NCBI GenBank assembly: GCA_023055425.1
Contig: JALGPY010000005.1
Span: forward strand, 8,705,501 to 8,769,500
Length of the DNA: 64,000 bases
Source: Linanthus parryae
Taxonomy: Eukaryota > Streptophyta > Magnoliopsida > Ericales > Polemoniaceae
Direction of reading: 5' to 3'
In this document: in pieces, positions 47,301-58,800 of the stretch
How positions within the stretch are numbered: the first letter of the stretch is position 1
How the letters are laid out: each line of letters starts with the position of its first letter
Notes under the pieces: generated by a model
Seen by the model: only the letters and a program-made list of their open reading frames with translations
Told to the model about the DNA's origin: nothing
The model's database searches: none
Made by a program: the position numbers and the translations under genes

Positions 47301-48333
47301 AATCCGACTAGTCCAGAAAACCACAATGTCCTAGAATTTCATCTCCTTTTTGTGTAAATGGACCTTCATCGTGTGATTTCCCAGGTAATGTGGGCCATGG
47401 AATACAATCCAAACATCTTTGAACTATACGAGGTATCAAGATCAAGATCAGATGTGGGTACGGAAAAGAACGTCCCCTCCAAACTAGATAATAAGCTGCT
47501 CAAGCAGTATGGGAAATTCGAGAGGAAAAACTTGAAGACTGGACAGCTGAACCAAAAGGGCGCTCTCGCTGTGTTTCTTGTCGCGAGTGTCCTCGAGACG
47601 AAGAACAAACGCCTCCTTAAAGAGGCCAAGGGTCCTGAGGACGTCGTCGAGGTTTGCATCTTCTTTTCTCAGAACAATGTTTCAAATTTTTCCATTTTCG
47701 TTTTAATTACTCTTTAGTATAGATACTAAAAACTCACTTTATTTGAGCTTACTTACTTACCCAGATAGTGGCCGATATAACTGCAAGATTGGATGCAAGA
47801 AAGGCATTGAACGACGCGTTGAAAATTCAAAAGAAGTATCTTCACAAGGCAAGTTTTCCTTATCGCGATTCGCGACACTCTCCCTTCTCCGTGCACACAC
47901 CTTGTCATGATTGAAAACCCACTTGCCTAAAGCCTCAACATGACAATATACAGTTTTGAGTAATGATAAGTAGCCCGCTCCTGTAGCTATATTAGAAGCC
48001 AGAATGTGATGTGGCATACATACCACACTGAGAGAGGAAAAGAAAAAAATATCATTGTTTTTCGTTTGTTATGATTACCTACTTTTTCATTCTAGTTTGT
48101 TTTGATTTATTTTTTTGTTTTCCTCTCTTAATTTGTTGATGCATTCTGGCTATTGTTCTGGCTATGAGAGTGTGCTAGTTATCATTACTAGTTTAAGTCA
48201 TCATCGAAACGCCATCAACGATGAGCATGTATATGTATCCAGCTTTCTTTGTTATTATCGCACATGTTCAAGACTACAAAACCTAACTGGTACGCGGAAC
48301 TCACCTGTGCTTTTGCAGGCCAAGCAATCATAG
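41367..48333 (+). CDS. RabGAP/TBC-domain protein, copy B, complete
   Basis: Eleven coding exons give 433 aa: 41367-41468, 41883-41978, 42251-42354, 43733-43950, 44362-44484, 44572-44660, 45278-45383, 46740-46837, 47385-47651, 47765-47848, 48319-48333. The start ATG follows a leader intron (about 40996-41358). The protein belongs to the plant gyp1-like TBC family: GIHPSIKGIVWEFLLGCFDP, the arginine finger in IGLDVVR (Arg179), the glutamine finger in VGYVQGMNDICSPMV (Gln214), DADAFWCFE-like NEADAFWCFERAMRRL, EDLDGGQYLFALRMLMVLFR and MWAMEYNPNIFELYE. TBC proteins speed GTP hydrolysis by Rab GTPases on endomembranes. The intron after 47848 starts GC (AAG/gcaagt) instead of GT. All other introns are GT-AG. 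No lesions are seen. Confidence 0.95.
47002..47332. mobile_element. MITE-like element in TBC copy B intron 8
   Basis: The left end gggtacgttatggtttttta and the reverse-complemented right end aggacattgtggttttctgg are imperfect inverted repeats; similar words (attaggattag, ggattggact) repeat inward. No coding capacity. The target duplication is not clear. Confidence 0.55.
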
Positions 48334-48721
48334 TTGATCCTACTTTACTTTGGACCATCGGTGACGCGTGTGTGTGCGCTATGTGTAATGAGCTTTGTTT
48401 GCTATGAAATATGAATCCGTTTGGTATTCTCGTTTCTGCGTGAGATATTGAGATGAAAAAAAGGCGAAGATGAATTGTTCGATTCGGATTATTGTATCAA
48501 ACAATTTTCATCAGTGAGAGTTCACAAATATTTTCTTAAATTTTCGTGGAGTCGTTTGTTTGATGATCTTTGAAGTGTTACCGTATGCTTCTGAAATCCC
48601 AACACATTATGCTTTTTCATATTATGTTATTTATTCATTGAATTATCTATGTTGGAAGAAAAAAAAGGGGCATGTTGTGCAGCAAAAAAGAACTGTGAAC
48701 TATAGCAGTAAACAGCTACTA
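48334..48721. other. Convergent 3' regions of TBC copy B and the MADS gene
   Basis: 388 bp of T-rich sequence between two tail-to-tail stop codons, presumably shared by both 3' UTRs. Nothing else is recognised. Confidence 0.5.
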
Positions 48722-49216
48722 CTAAAACTGGTCTCTTTTCATGATTTCTTTCCTCCACTTATCCTGAAACTGCGCGAGTTCGGTGATCGCAATGGCTTCC
48801 TCCGTGGGGTCCACCGGAGCTCCGCGGGCGGTCAATTCCGACGCCTTTTTCAGATACTCGCCTTTCTGCTTCTCCACCTGAAGGCGGGCCAGGGCATCGT
48901 CGAGCTTCTCTTTGAGCTTCTTCACCTGTTCGCCGCCCACCTCCTCGTCATCCTCATTGGTCTCTTCTTGCGCGTCTTCGACGTCGTTGCTAGGGTTTCT
49001 TCTTGCCAAGAAACGATTGATCACGGCGTCGACGCTGGGGCTTCCATTGGCGAAGATGTTGTCGGCTTCTGATAGAGTGATTACGGCCGCCTCGGTGTTG
49101 CAGAGCTCGCAGAGCTCGATGACTTTCCTGAAGAGGCCGGTGCGGCGTTTGGTGAAGGTGGTTTGTCTTCTGGCTTTGTTTTGGATTTTGGTTATGGTGA
49201 TTCTCTGACGCCCCAT
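48722..49216 (-). CDS. Type I (M-alpha-like) MADS-box protein, 164 aa
   Basis: A single intronless frame, as usual for type I MADS genes. Residues 1-60 form the MADS domain: MGRQRITITKIQNKARRQTT, then FTKRRTGLFRKVIELCELCN, then EAAVITLSEADNIFANGSPS. The SVDAVINRFLARR after it and the lack of a K-box fit the AGL61/AGL62 (M-alpha) group. The next stretch is very acidic (DVEDAQEETNEDDEEV), then a coiled coil (QVKKLKEKLDDALARLQVEK). M-alpha proteins act mostly in female gametophyte and endosperm, pairing with M-gamma proteins. It is shorter than AGL62, and the base composition is GC-richer than its flanks. Specific orthology is not claimed. Confidence 0.85.
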   Translation of the reverse strand: MGRQRITITKIQNKARRQTTFTKRRTGLFRKVIELCELCNTEAAVITLSEADNIFANGSPSVDAVINRFLARRNPSNDVEDAQEETNEDDEEVGGEQVKKLKEKLDDALARLQVEKQKGEYLKKASELTARGAPVDPTEEAIAITELAQFQDKWRKEIMKRDQF

Positions 49217-49459
49217 GGTTTTGGTTATTGGAATTCGGTAGTGTTGAAAGTGAGCCTGTGTTATTAATGGAAGAAAGAGTCTTCAGTCTTCACAAGGTAG
49301 AGAAGGAAGAAGATAGTAGGACTCAAATAGAGAAACTTTCGATTTTGATAAGGTTATATTAGTAGTTACTTTCTTCGATTTTGTTCCTGATTTGGACTGT
49401 TATTCTGGTGTGGGGAGGAATAGGAAATTGTGAAGTCCTAAGTACGACGATACAAAACA
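49217..49459. promoter_or_regulatory. Probable promoter and leader of the MADS gene
   Basis: AT-rich sequence upstream of the minus-strand ATG and bounded on the far side by a MITE. No individual box can be assigned with confidence. Confidence 0.35.
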
Positions 49460-50141
49460 GAGTAAAAGACTCTTTCACCCCATTTAGTTTGATGCAAAGA
49501 CACTTTTACCCCATTCTAGTTTAGAAAATTACACTTCACCCCTCATGTTTGTCAGTCTTTTTCGGTACTCGTCTCGACTCAGGTGGCATGCGGTGAGTCT
49601 CCCAAGTGAAATTTTTCTGCATAAACATACTTACAGCTAGAAAATCGAATCAGGCAAGACAATTAAATGATAAAGAGGTTATTAAATAAAGTCATTATAT
49701 ATCATGGTCTTTTGTAAAGATATGACAGGAAATTTAAATTTCAACCGGCGCATCTATGTATTTTTAAGGGTCTTAGAGTAAAATGCCTATAATTAGAGGA
49801 GTGTTAGTGAAGTTTTAAAAAGTCATGGGGTTACAATTTTCACTTCTCTTCTTCTAGTTCCTCTACTCTTGACTGTGAAATCGTTACTATGCAGCCGACC
49901 CCGTCATATTGTAGTTTTGCGAACAATCATGATCTTTTCGGTATGAAACACAATAAGGGGCCGATGCGTTCAAGTTTCTAACATTAAAGGGGCAAAAGTG
50001 ACATTTCCTAACTGGAAAGGGGTGAAAATATCTTTGAAACAACCCGAGGAGGTGACAGTGACAACGTGAAAGTGTATCCGTGACCTCATGCAGAGGCTTT
50101 CAACGCTCTACCACTTGAGGGGGTGAAAGTGTATTTGACCC
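49460..50141. mobile_element. Mutator-like MITE upstream of the MADS gene
   Basis: 682 bp. The left end gagtaaaagactctttcacc and the reverse-complemented right end gggtcaaatacactttcacc are inverted and match the family at 14314. Flanks tacaaaaca (49451-49459) and tacaaacaa (50142-50150) look like a slightly decayed 9-bp duplication. It is longer than the 299-bp member and holds a tRNA-like insert near its right end. Confidence 0.7.
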
Positions 50142-50255
50142 TACAAACAACATCTTTTTACTTTTTTTAGAAATTGTTTTGTCGTGAAACGTATTTGAAT
50201 CCGGAATATCCGTGACCTCATGCAGAGGCTTCCAACGCTCTACCACTTGAGATAC
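50079..50255 (-). repeat. Repeated tRNA-like segment, two copies
   Basis: A segment of about 42 bp (atccgtgacctcatgcagag, then gctt.caacgctctaccactt) occurs at 50079-50120, just inside the MITE end, and again at 50212-50253 outside it. On the minus strand it reads ctcaagtggtagagcg, an A-box-like tRNA start. It may be a tRNA- or SINE-derived piece copied into the element. Confidence 0.5.
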
Positions 50256-51528
50256 CACATTAGCTGCACAAAACTACATCTTTGATCCTACAAAACAATA
50301 TATATTTTACAACAAAAGATAAAGAACAAGGAAAAAGGCGAGCAAGGATTATACCGATTTTTAGGTTACGGGAATTCAGATAACTCTTGTGCAAGCAGTC
50401 TGGTTTGTAAGTTTTGTGTAGATAAACCAAACCGAATATATCGTTTTATTAATTTTATAACATAACAAAACCATTTGCAAAGATAAACCGAGCCAAACAG
50501 AACCGAAATGTTCTAGTTTGGTTCGATAGCTACGCCTAATCATTTTCGTACGGATATCATAATACTAATATATAAAATGATTAATCAAATAAACAGAAAC
50601 AACTTACCAAATTTTAGTTTGTTTTTATTTTCTTTTCTTTTTTGAGAATACAAAATTTTAGCTTTAGAGAGATACATCGTGAATGCATGAGAGAGATGGT
50701 AAAAATTAACATCAATTTGATTTATCTTAATTGACTAAACTAACTACTTTGGATACAACCTTATAGATTATTACATATAGTTGATACAATTAATATACTA
50801 ATGATAATAATATATCATGTACGCAACGGTTCAATTCATTGCGGCGCAATTGGTTAACAAACCAAATTAGAACCGGTTAGACTAGTTTGTGTAAAACTTG
50901 AACGGTTTCCTAAACGAACAACCATAAAGACCGTCCAAAACCACAATATTCGGTTTGGTTCGATCGTTTTACCGACTTATTCGATTCTTCTTACACCCCT
51001 AGCCGAAGCAAACAAATATATGAAAAAGATATATAAACACAATATATACATAGTACCTTTGAAGAGTAAGATGGTCAAGTTTTGTTGTAAGAGGTGTCAC
51101 TTTGGCCCACGCACGAGCACGCAAATTTATAGCCAGCCAACACGACTTACTTCAGGCCCGACACCACACAACTAAGTGAGCCGTGCTGAGACTAGATTAT
51201 ATGGCACGTGACACGACGCAACATGGCCAACGTAAGGCATGTCGTGGCACGCATCCTGTAGGCATGGCTCATTCATGTCATCTTTACCCCTTTCGTCTAA
51301 AAGGCCCACATAATAGGATTTTTGTCTTTTTTTCAGTACATCTATTTAACAATGGACTATGAGGAATAAGCTATTCCTAAAATATGACATGTAGAATAAC
51401 TTATCCTCGCCATATCCAAGAAACCAAACAATTAAAAATAATCTAAAACATTCCGAAGATAGAATTTTTTCAAGAATATGGAAGGCCATACCACAAATCT
51501 ATAACTATGTTCTAAAACTAAGAGCATC
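50256..51528. other. AT-rich intergenic region with decayed repeats
   Basis: No gene is recognised. 50390-50530 and 50870-51000 carry cggtttggttcg-type words on both strands, common in decayed plant hAT elements. 51100-51290 carries gcacgacacg-type words. No complete ends are defined. Confidence 0.45.
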
Positions 51529-52697
51529 TCCCACAGTGCACCAAATTCTATATTTGATAGTAAAATTTGGTATTTTCGGCCTCCCACAACAAATCACCAA
51601 ATCACCAAATCACCAAAAATATGGTGATTTTTTTTAGGCCTCCCACAGTCGTTGATCAAAAAAACACCAAATCACCAAATCCTATATTTGGTGTAGCTTT
51701 TGTGAAATGGTGAAGTGCATCTCCCACAGTACCCTCAAATCCTATCCTATATCACCAAATCCTATTTTTACCATCAAATTTGATGGGAAAAATAGGATTT
51801 GGTGTAATCTACACCAAATTTTTAATTAGTGTTTATGGCATGTTTTCACATTACTTTCATGGTAATAATATGCTCTAATGTAATAGTGTAGCTGTGACGC
51901 CCCAGAACCCAGGGTGTTATTTAAGGAAATAATAAACATAAGCGGCACGACGATCCAACCGGCACCACCTGCGGATCACCACCGCGGGTACCAAAACAAA
52001 GACTCGTCTGCCAAACAGGTACCGTCTGAGCCACCAGCTCAGGTACCAAAGACAACATCGTATCTGAATAAACGCTTATTCATTTAATTTCGTAAAAAGA
52101 TGATAGAGCGGTACGTGACACTCGATTTGAAAATTTATCTTTATATAGAAATGATTTTACAAATAATCGGATACAACAATCCAAATAAGAAGCTTTAATC
52201 AAATCTAATAAAGCTATCACTTCGATCCTACCGTCCTATCCGTCCGTCGTAACCTGCAAACACTGTTAGGGGGTGAGCTCGCGCCCAGTAGGTCGTTCAC
52301 CGCAACAGTAGAGTGAAATGCAATAAACAATATAATTATAGCAGGTTACACGTAATATCACATATCACGTAATAATCACTTAGCACCAACTAGCATGCGA
52401 ATCGATAATAACGACAATAAGCGGATCAACATATATTTAACACGAAGCATGCTCATAAACCGTAAGCGATAATAATATTGTAAAGTGCATAACCCCCTAC
52501 CTTAATATTAACATCCGCACAATAGCTTTGAAATCACGAGAGTAGCTCCAAATATAATATCTCATAATATCCCGAGTGACCCTCTCTCCCTCGATCTTAC
52601 TTATCAATACTTGAACCGAATCTAGAATGAGGAATAACTATAGCACTAGGATCTATTTATAGAAGTGATCGACCAATCAGGTTGCGATGAGTCACCA

Positions 52698-52972
52698 TGA
52701 CACGTGGCACTCATGCACCGCAAGAGCCGCCACAGGCTGACACGTGTCCCCTACGTGTCAATCATGCAAAGCAAGGCACCAAGCCGCGACATGCGCCCTC
52801 ATAGGTGTCACGCATGCGAAGCAAGTCACCGAATCGCGACACATGGACCCCTATGTGTCAGGCATGCAGAGCAATACACCAGAACGTGACACGTGTCCAC
52901 CAGTGTGTCATTTATGTATGGATAGGGCTCCATAGTGTGACATGTGTCCCCCCTACGTGTCTTTCCTGCAAT
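52698..52972. repeat. Minisatellite of about 50 bp inside the LTR
   Basis: About five and a half units start with gacacgtg or a variant (gacacgtggc, gacacgtgtccc, gacatgcgcc, gacacatgga, gacacgtgtcca, gacatgtgtccc) and most contain catgc..agcaa..cacc. Several units hold CACGTG G-box cores. The same array is repeated in the other LTR at 54419-54693. Confidence 0.85.
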
Positions 52973-53251
52973 TAACGTGTATACAAGCTAACACACTCTA
53001 TAATACCTGTCATTATGTACTAATCATGATTAACTAAGCTAATTAACACTTAAACGATATGATTAGTACTAATTATTCCCTAAATATTTTTATCCTTAAT
53101 TTAGCGATTAGAGAAGATATTAGGACTTCTGGTGTCTTTCTGGACGAGCTTAACTATTATAGTTTGGCAGACATGGATACATCAAAACACTAAGTGCTTA
53201 AACATGAGATTCACTGAAGTAATATAAGCTTCACAAAATGGGGTTATTACA

Positions 53252-53266
53252 TCTCTACCCCCTTAG
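53252..53266 (-). other. Polypurine tract of the LTR retrotransposon
   Basis: On the minus strand the sequence ctaagggggtagaga lies directly before the downstream LTR, the place where plus-strand synthesis is primed. Confidence 0.7.
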
Positions 53267-53598
53267 AGAAATTTTGTCCTCAAAATTTAAGAGTAAACCC
53301 AAATATATATTTTTCAAAACCGGTCACGTACCTGAGTCATCACCTATGACAAACACGTACCAATTTGGGGAATGTGTCACATACAGCCTTAGTTGCGCAA
53401 CCCTAATCTCTAATCAGCTGATATCACAATCAGCAATAAACAGAGTCCACGACTCAACAGCCACAACTAAGCACTGAGTCCACTCCATTTCCCACTTTGG
53501 TAGAGCTTTGTCATCGGATCTGCAACTCAAAAACCAGTTAGAAACACAGCGTAGATAAACCCATATTATCCCGTCGTCCCAAAACAGAGCGTTACCGT

Positions 53599-53610
53599 GC
53601 TCTGATACCA
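53599..53610 (-). other. Primer binding site, initiator tRNA-Met type
   Basis: On the minus strand this reads tggtatcagagc, complementary to the 3' end of plant initiator tRNA-Met, three bases after the LTR. Confidence 0.9.
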
Positions 53611-55237
53611 TGTTGTGACGCCCCAGAACCCAGGGTGTTATTTAAGGAAATAATAAACATAAGCGGCACGACGATCCAACCGGCACCACCTGCGGATCAC
53701 CACCGCGGGTACCAAAACAAAGACTCGTCTGCCAAACAGGTACCGTCTGAGCCACCAGCTCAGGTACCAAAGACAACATCGTATCTGAATAAACGCTTAT
53801 TCATTTAATTTCGTAAAAAGATGATAGAGCGGTACGTGACACTCGATTTGAAAATTTATCTTTATATAGAAATGATTTTACAAATAATCGGATACAACAA
53901 TCCAAATAAGAAGCTTTAATCAAATCTAATAAAGCTATCACTTCGATCCTACCGTCCTATCCGTCCGTCGTAACCTGCAAACACTGTTAGGGGGTGAGCT
54001 CGCGCCCAGTAGGTCGTTCACCGCAACAGTAGAGTGAAATGCAATAAACAATATAATTATAGCAGGTTACACGTAATATCACATATCACGTAATAATCAC
54101 TTAGCACCAACTAGCATGCGAATCGATAATAACGACAATAAGCGGATCAACATATATTTAACACGAAGCATGCTCATAAACCGTAAGCGATAATAATATT
54201 GTAAAGTGCATAACCCCCTACCTTAATATTAACATCCGCACAATAGCTTTGAAATCACGAGAGTAGCTCCAAATATAATATCTCATAATATCCCGAGTGA
54301 CCCTCTCTCCCTCGATCTTACTTATCAATACTTGAACCGAATCTAGAATGAGGAATAACTATAGCACTAGGATCTATTTATAGAAGTGATCGACCAATCA
54401 GGTTGCGATGAGTCACCATGACACGTGGCACTCATGCACCGCAAGAGCCGCCACAGGCTGACACGTGTCCCCTACGTGTCAATCATGCAAAGCAAGGCAC
54501 CAAGCCGCGACATGCGCCCTCATAGGTGTCACGCATGCGAAGCAAGTCACCGAATCGCGACACATGGACCCCTATGTGTCAGGCATGCAGAGCAATACAC
54601 CAGAACGTGACACGTGTCCACCAGTGTGTCATTTATGTATGGATAGGGCTCCATAGTGTGACATGTGTCCCCCCTACGTGTCTTTCCTGCAATTAACGTG
54701 TATACAAGCTAACACACTCTATAATACCTGTCATTATGTACTAATCATGATTAACTAAGCTAATTAACACTTAAACGATATGATTAGTACTAATTATTCC
54801 CTAAATATTTTTATCCTTAATTTAGCGATTAGAGAAGATATTAGGACTTCTGGTGTCTTTCTGGACGAGCTTAACTATTATAGTTTGGCAGACATGGATA
54901 CATCAAAACACTAAGTGCTTAAACATGAGATTCACTGAAGTAATATAAGCTTCACAAAATGGGGTTATTACAGTAGCATTTTGTCTTTACACTATATACG
55001 ACATCCGTTTTTCTTCTCCCACTTTGTATAATATGCTTTTGAGCCATAGCGTGCTATATAATATTTTCAGCATCATGCTGCGGGATGATAAAATGAAATA
55101 ACTAATGTAGTTGCAACAAGTTTGGCCGAACATAATACACTGATGTTAAACTTTGAGAACTTCAGTAACCTTCTTCTACATATTTCCATTTAGTATGGCA
55201 TGCAAATATATAAAATTAGAAAGAAAATTTGAACCTA

Positions 55238-55258
<21 letters not shown>
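55238..55258. repeat. Poly-C tract followed by poly-A
   Basis: A run of 21 C and then about 11 A inside the Harbinger-type element, just before its transposase remnant. Confidence 0.9.
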
Positions 55259-55268
<10 letters not shown>

Positions 55269-55289
55269 AGATCGAAGTGGGAACAAAAT

Positions 55290-55538
55290 ATGATAGTCGA
55301 GGAGGAACGTAGCGAGTATCTCAACACTTACACTTTTGATGCTTCTCACATTCTCATAAATTTTGATTATGAAAGTTCACCATATGTACCTTATGCTGAG
55401 GTTGCAAAGGATATCACTAATTCAACATTTATCCAATTTTTAGGTCGACATCGAGACTTGATAAACCAAGGAGCTCATAACGAACTAAGAAGAAGACTCA
55501 TTGCACACTTATGGGATAATCATGGTCAAATAGATTAG
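55290..55538 (+). pseudogene. C-terminal remnant of a Plant_tran/Harbinger transposase
   Basis: An 82-codon open frame ending in FLGRHRDLINQGAHNELRRR followed by LIAHLWDNHG. The pattern R-x-x-x-I-x-x-x-x-x-H-x-x-L-x-x-x-L-I-x-H-L-W is the end of PF04827-type plant transposases. Nothing of the catalytic part remains. The start codon is probably a chance ATG after the deletion. Confidence 0.6.
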
Positions 55539-55889
55539 ACTGGTTAATTTTAGATTTTTTGAAGTGTTATTTAATTATTTTACAATTTTGTGTAATATTG
55601 GTTTGGTAATAAAATATATTTTTTATTTTGATAGTTATGAAATTCATGATTTGGTGCTAAATTTGATGATTTGTTGTGGGAGACTAAAAATACCATTCTC
55701 TAAATTTGATGAAATGGTGAAATAGCTATTTGATGTAAAATTTGTTGAAACTGTGGGAGACCAAAAGTGCTACAACAAAAATAGTGAAACGGTGTTTTTG
55801 GGGGTTAACTGTGGGAGACCAAACCATTTTTCTCCACCAAATATAGAATTTGGTGTAAAATTTGATATCAACTGTGGGAGATGCTCTAA

Positions 55890-58800
55890 GAACATCATCT
55901 TCATTAAAAATTTAAAAGTTGTGCCAATGCTAAAATTATAGGAATTGTGTGCTCCAATGTGGTTTAAACAATGATACTAATGCTAACAATTATAGCATTA
56001 TGTTATACTTTGTCTCAAATTAGAACAATGCTAAACATAAAATCAAGATTCTATCATTGATATTCACCATTTTAACAACATTGAACAACCATATTTGATA
56101 TTTGAAGGTGGACTTTCTTCTTCTTCTTCGTCTTCATCAATTCACCTCTAAGTATTACACTAAGTAACTTGCTCTCTCAAAGATAATACGGAAGACTATA
56201 ACACAAATTAGAGATTGAATGTTGTTGTAAGAATCAATCACAATATATGTCCTACAATTCGGTTCCAATGTAAAAAAGATTTGTTAGTATGGTCGGTAAT
56301 GGTGTAGAATTGATAGTTTAGAAGTGAAAAGTTGGTTCTAATTTAAAATAGCATTAAAAAAAACATTTCATGTCTCGTATACATTGGACATGAAATGTCA
56401 TATATGCCCAAATTTCCTATTCACATGCTAAAGTTAGAATTAGAGTTGAGATTTTCATTGGGAATGCTCTTGTTGTATAAAAATTTAAAATATAATTTTT
56501 GTGTGTACTTTAAAATACAACTATCCGTGAAGCATTGTCTTGTTTCAAATAGTTGTAACTTTTATTAAAAAGTAGTGTCTTTTTTCGGAACCATTTCGTT
56601 TATGTAAATATAAGTGTCCCTTTGGTGTCAAATCAAGTTTTCATTGGTGTCTTTCTTCTTCAATCAACTATTAGAGAATCATTTTTTTGGCAGACGAGAA
56701 TCATTCCTTGAGATAATAAATACAAGTATACCATGAAAGGATCTTGACTTAAGGAGTGAATACTGGGCTCATCAAGCAAAGGTAGTAATTTAACTGCTGG
56801 TTTCTTTATAAATTATTTGTCATTTATCCCTTAAAAAAATTGTCCTTTTAATTGTCATAAGAAATTAGACAAAAATTCTTGAACTACATAATCCAAAAAG
56901 AATGAAAAATCTCAATTATGATATCAGTAGAAATGGATGGCGATTACTGATGAACAATCAAAAGATGTCAGTAAATGAAATAGAGAGTCCAATTACTCAT
57001 TATCCATACAACAGTCACAAACTATAAATTTGCAAAGTAATTACAAGTAATTGCAATCCTACAATAGGTCAGTACCAAAATCCCGAATTATGAACCTTAG
57101 CTTATCCGGTGGAATAAAATTCATCATTCAAACACTCAATAACGTCCTTATGTAATGTAGGAAGAGCATTATTCATTGGCTCCACGGATTATGCAGAGGT
57201 AGCAATGGGGTTGTTGGCTATGTGTGTTGACTGTTGAGCGCTTGGCTGGGATGATTGATACTCTTGCCATTCTAAACACAGGGGCATCGCAAATCTATAC
57301 TGGAAGATACCGAGAGCTGAATTGGAACGACAGGTGAATGATTTTCACAAGCAATGTTAGACTTGTAAAAATGGATCAACCAGTAGAATATACCAATTAT
57401 CTTTATCACTCCTCAATTCGATATTCGCCTTATTACCTCAATAATTCGTCAAGTTACTATTCGACATATAGCCCCAAAACTATGGATGGTGCGTGACTTT
57501 ACTCACACATTGCCCCATAGAACTTGAATTTCTCCCACATGCTAGCCAGGTCACCATGGTTTTCTCCAATATCTAAACTTCCGCCTATACTTCTCTTCTC
57601 ATTCTCTTAATAAATATTAGGAAGGTGAATTCTTAGAGAAGACCGAACCGAATGCAAAATAATACGCACATTTCTACAAATATATATAGACACGGGGAAT
57701 TAAGTTGCATGAACACGTAATGAATGTGATTCTGTCTTCTTTCATCCCAACTTTCTGGTTCAACATGTAATATATATGTCATTTAGTTTCTCGTGAGATT
57801 TATACAACCACCTTTTCAACTTTCACAGTAATACTTGACTTACATGTTTAACAAATGCTAAAATTCAGCAGAAAGCTAAAATCCTTCAGAATAGCAAGCA
57901 AAGATCACTAATACGATACATACGATACATACGATACATTTAGCTGTGTAAAACCTCTATTTAAGTCTCCCAATACGATACATACGATACATTTAGCTGT
58001 GTCACTTGCAATATCCATATTTAAAATGTTAAACGCATAACGTGTTTCCCGAATTTAGGTATGATAACCCAATAGAAGAGCCACCTCGAATTAGTGTTGG
58101 ATGTTATAAAGCATAGTGGCTATGAGACTTGTCTAAAATTGTAGCCAATTTTTCCTTTTAGGAGGAACTTTGACTAATTGAAAACACAAACACAGTAGTC
58201 AACCAAAAATCATCTAACAGTAATTTCCCAATAAAAAATACTAGTATTTTTTTGTAAGTGGGTTGTGGAGGTGCAAAAACTATTGGATGTAAAACTAGCT
58301 GAAAATCTTAAAACTACGAGATATAAGTTGAAAGTGAAAAGGTGAGAGGACATGTAGATTTGAAGACTAAATAATCTACAAACTAGTCATATTTCTGAGT
58401 TCGATACACACGTCCGTCCGCACATTCCCTCGTATAAATGTTTTCCGATAACGTAACCATAAGAAACAAAAGACATTAACACCCAAACGAGAAAATTAGC
58501 GTAACAATTGTTAGCAATCAAAACTATAATTAAAAAAAAAATCTATTGAGATACATTTTATTTTCTCGCACCTAAAATTCCGATGAGCCTCTAGTTTGTA
58601 AGGAAACACCATTTGTTTTCTTCCTTGTTTTCCTCCACCATCAAGATCAGGCAAAAAAGAAATTGATAATCAGACATTTTTAGTTCTCTGTATTACAATT
58701 TCCCATTTTTCTCTCAAAACTCTTTTTGAACCTTCAGATTGTAAGAGAATAAGCTCAGTGAGGTCCTTCATGGCATGAATCATAACATTCAACCCCATTA

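Larger units (their letters stand above)
51893..54972 (-). mobile_element. Non-autonomous LTR retrotransposon (TRIM/LARD-like)
   Basis: Two 1359-bp LTRs (51893-53251 and 53614-54972), with no difference seen by eye, enclose only 362 bp. On the minus strand each LTR starts tgtaataacccc and ends ggggcgtcaca, so it is bounded by TG and CA. A 5-bp target duplication gtagc flanks it (51888-51892 and 54973-54977). Three bases after the minus-strand 5' LTR is tggtatcagagc, the binding site for initiator tRNA-Met; just before the 3' LTR is a purine tract. There is no gag or pol, so mobility depends on enzymes supplied elsewhere. Identical LTRs mean a very recent insertion. The LTRs are long for a TRIM and the interior very short for a LARD. 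Confidence 0.95.
51532..55886. mobile_element. PIF/Harbinger-type element, host of a nested LTR retrotransposon
   Basis: The left end gagcatctcccacagtgcac and the reverse-complemented right end gagcatctcccacagttgat are inverted, and similarity continues (accaaattctatatttg). Both ends are flanked by taa (51529-51531 and 55887-55889). The LTR element at 51893-54972 splits it; without that insertion the element would be about 1.27 kb. It retains the C-terminal piece of a transposase (55290-55538), so it is a deletion derivative. Confidence 0.82.

Noticed and set aside
52704..54656. Identical pairs of 61- and 63-codon frames
   Set aside because: They are the same minisatellite read in both LTR copies, not genes.
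51893..54972. Local tandem gene duplication of 1.7 kb
   Set aside because: The repeated unit is an LTR: TG/CA ends, primer binding site, purine tract and 5-bp target duplication explain it fully.
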